DNA of 64,000 nucleotides from Treponema maltophilum ATCC 51939 (GTDB taxonomy: Bacteria; Spirochaetota; Spirochaetia; Treponematales; Treponemataceae). Positions within the stretch are counted from its first letter, which is position 1, and each line of letters starts with the position of its first letter. The translations under genes were made by a program, and so were the position numbers. Below the pieces are notes generated by a model. That model saw only the letters and a list, made by a program, of their open reading frames with translations. It had not been told where the DNA came from and searched no databases. Of the stretch, positions 28,418-37,181 are shown in pieces. The stretch lies in assembly GCF_000413055.1 (NCBI RefSeq), contig NZ_KE332518.1, forward strand, positions 1,675,583 through 1,739,582. The letters run 5' to 3'.

Positions 28418-28543
28418 ATGGTCTCCGGCATAATCGGCATGTTTTTTGCGGCTCTGCCTGTTTTTCTAACTTATTTTTTCGGGCTGCCGTTTTTACCGAC
28501 AATTCGGATACTTGCATGTATGCTTGCCGCTGCCGCACAATGA
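28418..28543 (+). CDS. Possible 41-residue hydrophobic small protein (or gene remnant)
   Basis: An open frame of 41 residues, almost all hydrophobic (starts MVSGIIGMFFAALPVFLTYF), ending 31 bp before the next gene. No Shine-Dalgarno is seen. It may be a one-helix small membrane protein, a leftover of a larger membrane protein, or chance. Confidence 0.25.
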   Translation: MVSGIIGMFFAALPVFLTYFFGLPFLPTIRILACMLAAAAQ

Positions 28544-28574
28544 CTTATAAAATTAAAATTACAGGGAGAAACAT

Positions 28575-29645
28575 ATGAAAAAAATTTCCGTAATTCTTTT
28601 TCTGTGCCTTGCAATCGGTTACCCGGCGCTATGTCAGACAAAAACCGCATACATAAAATCGGGCGAATACGCCTTTTACCGGGATACACGGGGGCATATG
28701 GATTTTATCCGCGGCTATCTTGCTCTCCGGAAAGGAACTGAGCTGATCGTACTTTCACGCAATGTGGACCGGAAAACAAAAAACGAGTACAACTACTACT
28801 TTTCCGTACGCGACGGCATAAACGATAAAGGAGAAAAAGAATTTGGAATCGGCGGTACGGTAGGATTGCAAAAGCAGCCGCAGGCCGAAATAGTGCAGGC
28901 ATGCGTCGATTTTCTGAACTTCGTTACGATATACGATTCTTCCAAATCACAATTTAAAGACTGCAAAACGGTTGAAGACCCGTGGGACAATTACACGCTT
29001 TTATACGAATTAAACAATGCGCTGCCCTTATTCAGATTCAACACAATTACGATGAAAGGTAAAAACGAACCTTCATACGTTTTATTTAAAGGAGGAACAC
29101 TGAACTCGGACAGCGACGGCCGGGAATTCTTTGAGGCGGATTTGTCGCAGCCGGAAGAAATCAAGAGGGAAAACGTCGGCTTAAAAATTCCTAAAAAAAA
29201 TAAAATGAATGTCGTGTTAAACGGGCTGAAAGCGCGTTTAGATGAAAACTGGAAATATAACGAAGAGTTCGGCTTCCCCGGCTATTGGCTCAACGTAAAC
29301 GGACTTCGCGATTCGCAAATCGGAATTGAAAAAACGGACATATCGCTCATGGGCGATTTACAAACCGATGATTTTTTTACGCGCATGGCACGCACGGCCG
29401 TTGAGCATTATCCTTTGCCGGATTACAATTCGGTGCAATTCAAGGTAACGGAAAAACATACCGAACTTTCATATTTTTTTCTCGATGAAAATCAACGCAA
29501 AAACTATCAATATTACTTTTTCTGCAAGCGGGATAAAAATATATACATAGTAAACTTTTCAACCTTTGCCGACATATATGAAGCGAATAAATCCTATTTT
29601 ACCGATATACTGTCGTACGTGCTGAAAAACAACGGTTTACGATAA
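28575..29645 (+). CDS. Exported protein of unknown function
   Basis: 356 residues. Signal peptide MKKISVILFLCLAIGYPALCQ (cleavage around ALCQ); the mature part has no membrane segment, is rich in Tyr, Phe, Asn and Lys and ends with a YYFFCKRDKNIYIVNFSTF strand-like segment. CAGGGAGAA precedes the ATG. I do not recognise a family. It is convergent with the glycosidase lipoprotein gene (25 bp). Confidence 0.72.
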   Translation: MKKISVILFLCLAIGYPALCQTKTAYIKSGEYAFYRDTRGHMDFIRGYLALRKGTELIVLSRNVDRKTKNEYNYYFSVRDGINDKGEKEFGIGGTVGLQKQPQAEIVQACVDFLNFVTIYDSSKSQFKDCKTVEDPWDNYTLLYELNNALPLFRFNTITMKGKNEPSYVLFKGGTLNSDSDGREFFEADLSQPEEIKRENVGLKIPKKNKMNVVLNGLKARLDENWKYNEEFGFPGYWLNVNGLRDSQIGIEKTDISLMGDLQTDDFFTRMARTAVEHYPLPDYNSVQFKVTEKHTELSYFFLDENQRKNYQYYFFCKRDKNIYIVNFSTFADIYEANKSYFTDILSYVLKNNGLR

Positions 29646-29670
29646 TAAAATAAAGATGCGAATAATTAAC

Positions 29671-30699
29671 TCAATGCCGGCTGTTTTCAAAATATTCGAA
29701 AGCATCGATGATGTCGAGGTAAACTCCGTCGAAACCGGCATCGAGAATTTTTTGCAAATAGGAATCTTCAGTGCCGAAGATGATGTTTTGCCATTCGGGG
29801 TGCCAATAGGCGACCTTATAATTACCCTTCCATAACGGATTTTCTTTTTTAAGCCATGCGGGCTTTGAGCGCTTCCAGCTTTCGTTCCAATAATACCGAT
29901 AGGTTTCCGCTTCGCCGATACTCATGTAGGCGATAACTTGACGGCGCGCGCCGTTCGGCTTAACTTGTAAACGCTGCACATCCGAAAAATCAAGCTTTTC
30001 ATCGGCGCAAAACAAATCGATTATAAACATATCGTAATTCGTTGTGCAAAGTGCGGCGATAAAATCTTCCTTTGAAGAAAATCTTTCGGGGTTAATCAAA
30101 TATAAAAAATTTTTTGCGTCGGCGACGCTCAAAATCGGATCGCCGTTTTCGTTAAAGGGTGCGCTCGGATACGCAGGAACGTTCGTCAAATTCCGCTCGT
30201 CGGCGGCAAAAGAAATATAGCCGTTTTTATAATTTTGCGCATACGAAAAATCAACGGAAGGAGGCGTGCTGCAATAATCGATAACGAGAACCTTTTTTCC
30301 GGCTGCTTTGAACGCATCACAAAAGTTTTTCATATAGGAAGAAACAGCTTCGGGCGTCGCTTTGTCGTCCGCTTCGTAGCCGAAATATAAGTCTTCCCTG
30401 CCCGTCCCCGAAACGGCATCCATATATGTTTCGATGTCGGCGCCGTCGAGCTCACCGGCAGAGGCTTTATCCGCAGACTCATCCGCGCTGTCAATCGGTT
30501 CCGACTCAATCAATTCCTGACCGTTTTGCGGAATGACGGCAAATGAAGGGGAAGAAAGGCGCGCCGTTCGCGCAATGGAAACGACGAATTTTCGCATTTC
30601 ACCGCGATAATCGACGGCGGAAGATTTAGCCGATGTGCGGCATGCGCTTATCGACAGCACAAAGAACAACAGGGAAGCAATAAGAATATTTTTTTTCAT
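29671..30699 (-). CDS. TM1410/MJ1477-type putative glycoside hydrolase, lipoprotein
   Basis: 342 residues. Lipoprotein signal MKKNILIASLLFFVLSISAC. The C-terminal half has the TIM-barrel signatures of the MJ1477/TM1410 family, related to GH114 endo-alpha-1,4-polygalactosaminidases: AYMSIGEAETYRYYW, ENPLWKGNYKVAYWHPEWQNII and GFDGVYLDIIDAFEYF. The Asp and Glu in GEAE and LDIID are likely catalytic. The target polysaccharide is unknown. Start at 30699 picked for the signal peptide and GAGGA; the longer frame overlaps brnA. It lies 14 bp after brnA and may be read from the same promoter. Confidence 0.87.
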   Translation of the reverse strand: MKKNILIASLLFFVLSISACRTSAKSSAVDYRGEMRKFVVSIARTARLSSPSFAVIPQNGQELIESEPIDSADESADKASAGELDGADIETYMDAVSGTGREDLYFGYEADDKATPEAVSSYMKNFCDAFKAAGKKVLVIDYCSTPPSVDFSYAQNYKNGYISFAADERNLTNVPAYPSAPFNENGDPILSVADAKNFLYLINPERFSSKEDFIAALCTTNYDMFIIDLFCADEKLDFSDVQRLQVKPNGARRQVIAYMSIGEAETYRYYWNESWKRSKPAWLKKENPLWKGNYKVAYWHPEWQNIIFGTEDSYLQKILDAGFDGVYLDIIDAFEYFENSRH

Positions 30700-30713
30700 A
30701 CCATCCTCGTACA

Positions 30714-30977
30714 TTACCCGAAAAGAGCCTGACGTAAAATACTGTTTATTCGTGTTTGACATATTTCTCCTTCCGTCTCTAATGCTTTCAATATATCCAT
30801 ATCTATTGCTATTGATATTGTCTTCTTTGGAGGAGGAGACAGAAAAGATTCCATCAGACCGGGTTTGAATTCTTTTAACTGCTCATCGGTAAATTCGGGA
30901 ATATCTTCATCGAAGATTATAGACCTGTTTTTAATTTCATTTATTCTTTTATCCGTTAACTTTTTTGACATAATCAT
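30714..30977 (-). CDS. brnA: BrnA family antitoxin
   Basis: 87 residues. BrnA family: the C-terminus TISIAIDMDILKALETEG..RINSILRQAL is a ribbon-helix-helix DNA-binding domain and the N-terminus, with FTDEQLKEFKPG, neutralises the toxin. It overlaps the brnT gene by up to 29 bp; a start at 30971 (MSKKLT) is also possible. BrnA normally represses its own operon. One of the clearest two-gene modules in the window. Confidence 0.88.
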   Translation of the reverse strand: MIMSKKLTDKRINEIKNRSIIFDEDIPEFTDEQLKEFKPGLMESFLSPPPKKTISIAIDMDILKALETEGEICQTRINSILRQALFG

Positions 30978-31266
30978 AATACACCTCCTGCAATTTTTTT
31001 TCGGCTCTCCGTGCAGATATAATTCGTACGCGGTTATTCTGTTCTGTATGATAGACTACAATAATGAGAACACCATTTAAACAACCGATACTATAAAAAC
31101 GTTGCTCCTCTTGGGAATGAATATCGTCATACCTTGTAAGAAGATACGGATCCTTGAATACCTCGGTTATTTCATCAAAACCGAATCCGTGCTTTTTTAT
31201 ATTGTTCTCATTTTTTTCCATATCCCATTCAAATAAAGTATCTTCACTTACGATTACGGTTCCCAT
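30949..31266 (-). CDS. brnT: BrnT family ribonuclease toxin
   Basis: 105 residues, DUF497 family. Key parts: FEWDMEKNENNIKKHGFGFDEITEVF, Tyr/Asp-rich DPYLLTRYDD, RFYSIGCLNGVLIIVVYHTEQNNRVRIISARRAEKKL. In Brucella BrnT is an RNase-like RelE-fold toxin that arrests growth and is neutralised by BrnA. AGGGG lies five bases before the ATG. Toxin first, antitoxin second, as in other brnTA operons. Confidence 0.9.
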   Translation of the reverse strand: MGTVIVSEDTLFEWDMEKNENNIKKHGFGFDEITEVFKDPYLLTRYDDIHSQEEQRFYSIGCLNGVLIIVVYHTEQNNRVRIISARRAEKKLQEVYYDYVKKVNG

Positions 31267-31283
31267 AATAACCCCTAAGTAAA

Positions 31284-31312
31284 AGCATACATCCTATTCT
31301 GCAGATCTGCAA
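31284..31312 (-). promoter_or_regulatory. brnTA promoter with palindrome over the -35
   Basis: On the minus strand TTGCAG (31312-31307) and TATGCT (31289-31284) are 17 bp apart. The perfect 12-nt palindrome TGCAGATCTGCA (31300-31311) overlaps the -35, a plausible BrnA operator. Confidence 0.5.
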
Positions 31313-31376
31313 GTTTAAAATAATAGCTATCTTTCCTTTTTTCTTTTAATACCTTGCGGTACGGTTTTGCGGTATT

Positions 31377-32366
31377 TTACGGGAGCGCATTCAACAGCGC
31401 GGCTCCGACAACGCCCGCCTTATCCTGTAATTTACCCGTGCAGATGAGCGGCAAAGCGGTGTTCGGCCCGCGAAGGCATTCTTTTTCGGCGATAGCGCGC
31501 AGCGGCTCAAGCAGCGCCTCTCCTTCTTTACTTACGCCGCCGGAAAGCGTGATAATCTGCGGCTGAAAAATACTTACGGCGTTTACGATACAGGCCGCAA
31601 GCGTGCGGACATAAAAGTGTACGGCTTGAACGGCGGCATCATCCCCTGTTTTTGCGACACGAAAAGCCGTTTTTGCCGAAACGTTTTCAAGCTTTCCTTC
31701 CGCTTCGCGCCACAGCATACTGTCAGGATACTTTTCCATAAATTCCATTGTCGTTTGCCTTAGGCCGGTTGCCGAAGCGTACATGTTTACGCAGCCTTTC
31801 CGCCCGCACGGGCAGGGCCGTCCGTCAAGTTCTATAACCGTGTGCCCCAATTCGCCTGCAAGCCCGTTGCCGCCGCGGAAGATTTTTCCGCCGATGATGA
31901 TTCCCGAACCTATTCCCGTTCCGAGCGTAATCGATACCAAATCGCTGCAGGTTTTTCCGTCGGACTTTCCGGTAAAGCTTTCTTTTCCCGTACCCGCGAT
32001 AAACTCGCCCCAAGCGGCCGCGTTCGCATCGTTTTCAACGCAAACGGGAATGCGCAATTTTTCTTCCAAATATTCTTTTATCGGAACTCCGTAAAATCCC
32101 AAATTGGCGGCGGTTTCTATAACGCCGGTTTCGATGTTTACAATGCCGGGAGTACCGATTCCCACATACGAAAAGCTGCGCAAAGATAAAGCCGGAAGCT
32201 GTTCAAGCACATCGGACACGGCGGAGGCGCAATCGTCAAGTATCTCGTTCCACGGACGAGGAAGCATGGTGCGCCTCACGGCCGAAGCGATAATGCGGTA
32301 ATGTTTATCGAGCACGGATGCTTTAATCATCGTCCCGCCCAAATCTATTCCCAAAAAATATTCCAT
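31377..32366 (-). CDS. ROK family sugar kinase (glucokinase-like)
   Basis: 329 residues. ATP-binding start FLGIDLGGTMIKASVLD, sugar-binding ENDANAAAWGE and GELGHTV, and the ROK zinc site with CPCGRKGCVNMYAS. Phosphorylates a hexose, perhaps glucose or an N-acetyl sugar. No helix-turn-helix, so it is an enzyme rather than a repressor. Divergent from cutC with 30 bp between the starts. Confidence 0.93.
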   Translation of the reverse strand: MEYFLGIDLGGTMIKASVLDKHYRIIASAVRRTMLPRPWNEILDDCASAVSDVLEQLPALSLRSFSYVGIGTPGIVNIETGVIETAANLGFYGVPIKEYLEEKLRIPVCVENDANAAAWGEFIAGTGKESFTGKSDGKTCSDLVSITLGTGIGSGIIIGGKIFRGGNGLAGELGHTVIELDGRPCPCGRKGCVNMYASATGLRQTTMEFMEKYPDSMLWREAEGKLENVSAKTAFRVAKTGDDAAVQAVHFYVRTLAACIVNAVSIFQPQIITLSGGVSKEGEALLEPLRAIAEKECLRGPNTALPLICTGKLQDKAGVVGAALLNALP

Positions 32367-32380
32367 ATCGCACTATAATG

Positions 32381-32396
32381 TGCTATAATCGCATTC
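32381..32396 (+). promoter_or_regulatory. Extended -10 promoter placing cutC's ATG at +1
   Basis: TG-C-TATAAT (32381-32389) followed by 7 nt and the ATG at 32397. No Shine-Dalgarno. A second TATAAT at 32374-32379 lies 10 bp upstream; read on the minus strand the same box gives TATAGT, 5 nt before the ROK start. Confidence 0.5.
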
Positions 32397-33188
32397 ATGT
32401 CAATCAATACGAATAATCGGTTTTATAAAATGCTTGAAGTATGCGCCGACTCTTCAGAAAGCGCGCTCACGGCGCAAAAAGCGGGAGCTATGCGCATAGA
32501 ACTGTGCGCAAACCTTATTATCGGCGGCACCACGCCGACGCTCGCCCTTGTAGAAGCGGTAAAAAAAGAACTGTCGATTCCCGTGCATGTACTCATTCGG
32601 CCGCGCTTCGGCGACTTTTGCTACGGCAAAGCCGAAATAACGCAAATGGCGCGAGACATAGAGCTGTGCCGTAAAGCGGGAGCCGACGGCATCGTCATTG
32701 GCTGTTTGAAAACCGACGGCTCGCTCGATGAAAAAGCGCTGCGTACGCTTATGAGCGCAGCGGAAGCTAAAGACGGGGCGAAAAAAGTTTCGTTTACGCT
32801 TCACCGCGCCTTCGATATGTGTAAAGATCCCTTTGAAGCCTACGAAAAAGCGGCCGAACTCGGATTCGACACGATTTTAACCTCGGGACAAAAGGCAAGC
32901 TGCTATGAAGGCCGCTTTCTTTTAAAAGAACTGCAAAAAAAACGCGGCGCAAAAGGCCCGGTCATTATGGCGGGAAGCGGCTTAAAACCCGAACTGATTG
33001 TACCGCTTTTTGAAGAAACCGGCGTGCGCTGTTTTCACCTTTCGGGGAAAAAAATCGTTCAAAGCCCCATGCGCTATAAAAATCCTGAAGTCAGCATGTC
33101 GGTAAAAAGCTTCAGCGAATACGAATTGTGGAGCGCCGACGAAAACGTCATACGCGAAGCGCGGCGACAATTGAACGGCATCGGCTAG
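32397..33188 (+). CDS. cutC: CutC family protein (copper homeostasis)
   Basis: 263 residues, TIM-barrel CutC family: MLEVCADSSESALTAQKAGAMRIELCANL, PVHVLIRPRFGDFCY, FTLHRAFDM and LTSGQKAS. CutC is linked to copper tolerance but its enzyme activity is not established. An alternative start at 32430 (MLEVCADS) would match the family's usual N-terminus; the ATG at 32397 sits exactly one promoter length after TATAAT. Ends 57 bp before the ankyrin gene. Confidence 0.9.
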   Translation: MSINTNNRFYKMLEVCADSSESALTAQKAGAMRIELCANLIIGGTTPTLALVEAVKKELSIPVHVLIRPRFGDFCYGKAEITQMARDIELCRKAGADGIVIGCLKTDGSLDEKALRTLMSAAEAKDGAKKVSFTLHRAFDMCKDPFEAYEKAAELGFDTILTSGQKASCYEGRFLLKELQKKRGAKGPVIMAGSGLKPELIVPLFEETGVRCFHLSGKKIVQSPMRYKNPEVSMSVKSFSEYELWSADENVIREARRQLNGIG

Positions 33189-33233
33189 TGCCCTGATGCC
33201 CATTTTTCGCTCAATTCTTATTCCGCTTATATC

Positions 33234-33245
33234 GATAATCATAGT
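33234..33245 (+). promoter_or_regulatory. -10 box directly before the ankyrin gene
   Basis: GATAAT at 33234-33239, then six bases (CATAGT) and the ATG at 33246. No Shine-Dalgarno upstream. The same spacing and the same CATAGT stand ahead of the TatD gene. Confidence 0.35.
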
Positions 33246-36032
33246 ATGGAAATATGCATAATTAAACACAAACACGGCTTAGCCGTTTTATCCGCCGTTT
33301 TTATTTTATGCGCCGCACTGTTCGGCGGCTGTCTTACGACTTCGCCTGCCGGACAAAGCCGACAAATGAGCATACAGCAACTGATTCTTGCGGGCAAAAC
33401 CGACGAAGTGCGCGCGCTGTTCCAATCGCAAACCGACATAAATATGACGGACGACAACGGGAACACGGCGCTTCACATAGCCGCACAGGTAAACGATGCG
33501 CCGCTGGTTACCTTTTTGCTTTATAAAGGCGCCGATTCCGAAATCAAAAATTATGCCGGCGATACGCCCCTTCTCGCTGCGGTAAAAAACCGTGCAACGG
33601 ATTCCGCCGCGGTTCTTGCCGAACTCAAGGGAAACATTTTTGCAAAAGACGCCGAAGGCAACAGCGCTTTCGATATCGGCTTAAAGCAGGGAACGACTTT
33701 TTTCGACGCGCTGCTTACGACGCGCACGGGCGATATGCGGGACATCGAAGGACAAAGCATCATTCATTATTTAGTCCGGAATAAAAACAAGCAGGCAATC
33801 GATTTTTGCATTAAAAAGAACATTCCGCTTTCGGTAACGGATATAAAAGGCGTAAGCCCGCTGACACTCGCTTATTCGCAAAAAGACATCGATTCGGTCG
33901 ATATCGCTGCGGCACTCATTTTGGCAAACGCGGAACCCGAACGCGGTTCTCATGCATATTTTGAAGACGCGGTAAAAACGCGCAATCTTTCCATGCGCTT
34001 CAGCGACGGACAAAGCCCGCTGCATTTTGCCGTCATCGCGGGCGATAAAGCGATTGTGCAGTATTTAATCCGCGAAGGCGCGTCGATTCAGGCAAAAGAC
34101 ATTTCAGGCTCGACGCCCCTGCACGAAGCGGTCCGCTACGGCAGAACGGAAATCGCCGTTATGCTGCTGGATGCGGGAGCAAACGTCAATGCGCGCGACA
34201 GTATCGGAAAAACGCCCTTGCTCATTATCATGCCCGATAAAACCCGCCGGGAACTGTACGATATGCTTTTGGCGCACAAAGCGGACGCAAATGCCGTCGA
34301 TTCGTTCGGCGATAACTGCCTGCATGTTGCGACAATGACCAAAACCGACGTTGCCGTTTTGGAAGCGCTCGCTTCGCGCGGTGCCGACGTCAACGGGCGC
34401 AATAAAAAAGGCGTTACGCCTTTAGCTCAAGCCGTCGAACATAAAAACACCGCCCACATCGCTTTTTTCGCATCGAAAGGAGCCGACATACATGCCGAAG
34501 ACGTAAACGGCAACACGCCCTTTACACGCTCGCTCGAAATCGGTTTGGACATGACAAAGACGCTCATAAACCGCACTACGGTCAATACGCGCGACTCCAT
34601 CGGCAACACGCCGCTTCACATTGCGGTATTCAACAAAGCGGGCGCCGATCAAATAACCTATTTACTGGAAAACGGTGCCGAAATCAATGCACGCAACCGA
34701 AGCGGAGATTCTCCTTTATATATGGCGGTACGCCAAAACAACAGGCTCATCGGCGAAATGCTTTTATCGCGCGGAGCCGACGTATTTTCGACCAATACGG
34801 CAAACTATTCGCCGCTGCGTTTGGCGCTCAGCGCCGGAGGCGATGTACAGGATTGGCTTTTAACCTCCGAAGTAATACGGTCCGTCGACGGAATGGGAAA
34901 CACTCCGCTTCATTATGCGGCCGAATGGCAGCTTAACGATTCGGCAGCCGTCATTATCGAAAAAGGCGCTTCGGTGAACACGCAAAACACAAATGGCGAA
35001 ACGCCCGTTTTCAGCGCCGTAAAATCGGACAATGCCGACGCGATAAAGCTGTTTGTAAAAAACGGCGCAAATCAAAACCTGCGCGACTATTTGGGCAACA
35101 CGCCCCTTCATTCATGCGTAAGATGGAACGCGGAAAAATCGGCTTTGGCGCTTTTGGCAAGTGCCGACGTAAACGCGAAAAACCTTGCGGGCAAAACACC
35201 GCTGCATGAAGCCGCCCGCAGCCGAAACACCGCCATGGCCGAATTGCTCTTGCGCAGCAGGGCCGACATCAATTCGACCGATATTATCGGACGCACACCG
35301 CTTATGGACGCCGTACAAAGCGAAGACATAGGCATGGCCGATCTGCTTCTTAAAAACGGGGCAAGTCCTTCGATCCAGGAAATGTACGGACGCACCGCCT
35401 ACCACGACGCGGCGGAAACGGCCAACATCGACTTGATCCGTCTGCTCAGAAAATCGGGCGGCAACCCGCTCGCGCGTGACATACACGGAAGAACGCCGCT
35501 GTCCCTCGTTTTGCATAAAGACATGGCGGTTATCCGCGCCGTGCTGGGAACCGATGTGAACCTCGCCGATTCGGACGGAAATACGCCCGCACATATAGCG
35601 GTAAATTCATCGGTACCCGCCCGCGTATTCGAAGAATTGATTTCAGCCGGCTATCCGGTCGATCGGCGCAACAGGGAAGGCGTTACGCCCCTTTTGCTTG
35701 CGGTTAAACAGGGAAAAACCGACCTTGCCCGCATAGCCTTGCAAAAAGGCGCCGATCCGTTCGCTAAAGATAATTCGTCCGAATGCGCCGTAAGCTATGC
35801 TTTAAAGCACAGCGCCGACATGCTGAATATGATTGTACAGATAGCGGGCGCAAAGCGCGACATCGCCGGAGAAACCGTCCTGCACTACGCGGCACGTGAA
35901 GCCGATTCTCAAACCGTACAGCGTCTTTTGTCGATGGGCATTGACCGCACCGTCAAAAACATCTCGGGCGAAACTGCCTACGACACCGCCGTCCGCTGGA
36001 AACGGCCCGACATAGCCGCACTTCTTAAATGA
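33246..36032 (+). CDS. Large ankyrin-repeat lipoprotein
   Basis: 928 residues. Lipobox LFGGC (Cys about 29), so anchored in the outer or inner membrane facing the periplasm or outside. The rest is ankyrin repeats of about 33 residues, recognisable by GNTPLH, GKTPLLI, GADVNA and DSIGNTPLHIAV units; I estimate around 25 repeats without break. Ankyrin stacks bind proteins; the partner is unknown. Spirochaetes often have ankyrin proteins, but one this long as a lipoprotein is notable. Convergent with dnaJ (15 bp). Confidence 0.88.
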   Translation: MEICIIKHKHGLAVLSAVFILCAALFGGCLTTSPAGQSRQMSIQQLILAGKTDEVRALFQSQTDINMTDDNGNTALHIAAQVNDAPLVTFLLYKGADSEIKNYAGDTPLLAAVKNRATDSAAVLAELKGNIFAKDAEGNSAFDIGLKQGTTFFDALLTTRTGDMRDIEGQSIIHYLVRNKNKQAIDFCIKKNIPLSVTDIKGVSPLTLAYSQKDIDSVDIAAALILANAEPERGSHAYFEDAVKTRNLSMRFSDGQSPLHFAVIAGDKAIVQYLIREGASIQAKDISGSTPLHEAVRYGRTEIAVMLLDAGANVNARDSIGKTPLLIIMPDKTRRELYDMLLAHKADANAVDSFGDNCLHVATMTKTDVAVLEALASRGADVNGRNKKGVTPLAQAVEHKNTAHIAFFASKGADIHAEDVNGNTPFTRSLEIGLDMTKTLINRTTVNTRDSIGNTPLHIAVFNKAGADQITYLLENGAEINARNRSGDSPLYMAVRQNNRLIGEMLLSRGADVFSTNTANYSPLRLALSAGGDVQDWLLTSEVIRSVDGMGNTPLHYAAEWQLNDSAAVIIEKGASVNTQNTNGETPVFSAVKSDNADAIKLFVKNGANQNLRDYLGNTPLHSCVRWNAEKSALALLASADVNAKNLAGKTPLHEAARSRNTAMAELLLRSRADINSTDIIGRTPLMDAVQSEDIGMADLLLKNGASPSIQEMYGRTAYHDAAETANIDLIRLLRKSGGNPLARDIHGRTPLSLVLHKDMAVIRAVLGTDVNLADSDGNTPAHIAVNSSVPARVFEELISAGYPVDRRNREGVTPLLLAVKQGKTDLARIALQKGADPFAKDNSSECAVSYALKHSADMLNMIVQIAGAKRDIAGETVLHYAAREADSQTVQRLLSMGIDRTVKNISGETAYDTAVRWKRPDIAALLK

Positions 36033-36047
36033 TTGTACGGATCTTCT

Positions 36048-37181
36048 TTAATTCCCCAAATCGGAGATGGCGACAGGTTTGGGGTTGGCGTCTTCGCCTT
36101 GTATGGCGGCCACTTCTTCCAAAAGCTGTTTTGCTTTTACCGAAAGTTTGGTCGGTACGGTAATTAAAACCTTAATGTACATATCGCCGTTGCGGCCGCT
36201 GGTGCCGTAGGGTACGCCTTCGCCGCGCAAGCGCAAAAGCTTTCCGTGCTGTGTGCCGGCGGGAATCCGCATTTTGATTTTTTTATCGTCCAAAGACGTT
36301 ACGGTAATTTCCGAACCCAAGGCGGCCTGCGTCATCGAAACGGGAATCGCGCAGTACAAGTCCTGTCCGTTGCGCTCAAAATAGCGGTGAGGCGCTACAT
36401 GGAGAATAATCACCAAATCGCCTGCAGGACCTCCGTTTCGCCCGGCGTCTCCTTGGTTGGGAACGGTTATGCGCTTGCCGTTGTCGACTCCGGGAGGAAT
36501 CGTAACGACGATTTTTTTGCGTTTTTTTTGCAAGCCGGAACCGCCGCAAACCTTGCAGGGGTTGTCGACGACCGTTCCCTCGCCCTGACAGGTCGGGCAT
36601 GTTTGCGCCACGCTGAAAAATCCCGCGCTGCGCCGGATCTGCCCCGCACCGCCGCACGACGGGCAGGTTTTGCGTTTTGAACCTTCGGCACCGCCGGTTC
36701 CCCGGCAGCTTTCGCATGCCTCGTTGTGCTGAAACGATATTTCGGCTTTGGTACCGAACACGGCGTCTTTAAACGAGATTTCAAGGTCGTAACGCAAAGA
36801 GGCCCCGTGATCGGGACCTCCGCTTCTGCGCCGACTTGAACTTGCGCCTCCGCCGAAAAGGTTTTCGAACACATCGCCGAAGCCGCCGAACAAGTCTTCA
36901 AAGTCATGGAAGGCGTGCGAATATCCCTGATTTCCGCCGCTTCCGCCCGCCATGCCTTCAAGCCCCGCAAAGCCGTATTGATCATATATCTGACGTTTTT
37001 GGTCGTCCGAAAGCACTTCGTATGCTTCGGTAGCTTCCTTAAACTTATCCTCGGCTTCTTTATTGCCGGGATTTTTATCGGGATGATACATGACGGCCAG
37101 CTTGCGGTAGCCTTTTTTAATTTCCTCTTTCGTGGCGCCCTTTTGGACGCCAAGAACTTCGTAATAATCGCGCTTTGCCAT
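36048..37181 (-). CDS. dnaJ: Chaperone DnaJ
   Basis: 377 residues. J domain with HPD (YHPDKNPG), Gly/Phe-rich linker ([34 protein letters not shown]), four zinc-finger repeats [32 protein letters not shown], and the C-terminal substrate domains. Type I DnaJ. Its ATG directly abuts the dnaK stop. Last gene of grpE-dnaK-dnaJ. Confidence 0.98.
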   Translation of the reverse strand: MAKRDYYEVLGVQKGATKEEIKKGYRKLAVMYHPDKNPGNKEAEDKFKEATEAYEVLSDDQKRQIYDQYGFAGLEGMAGGSGGNQGYSHAFHDFEDLFGGFGDVFENLFGGGASSSRRRSGGPDHGASLRYDLEISFKDAVFGTKAEISFQHNEACESCRGTGGAEGSKRKTCPSCGGAGQIRRSAGFFSVAQTCPTCQGEGTVVDNPCKVCGGSGLQKKRKKIVVTIPPGVDNGKRITVPNQGDAGRNGGPAGDLVIILHVAPHRYFERNGQDLYCAIPVSMTQAALGSEITVTSLDDKKIKMRIPAGTQHGKLLRLRGEGVPYGTSGRNGDMYIKVLITVPTKLSVKAKQLLEEVAAIQGEDANPKPVAISDLGN

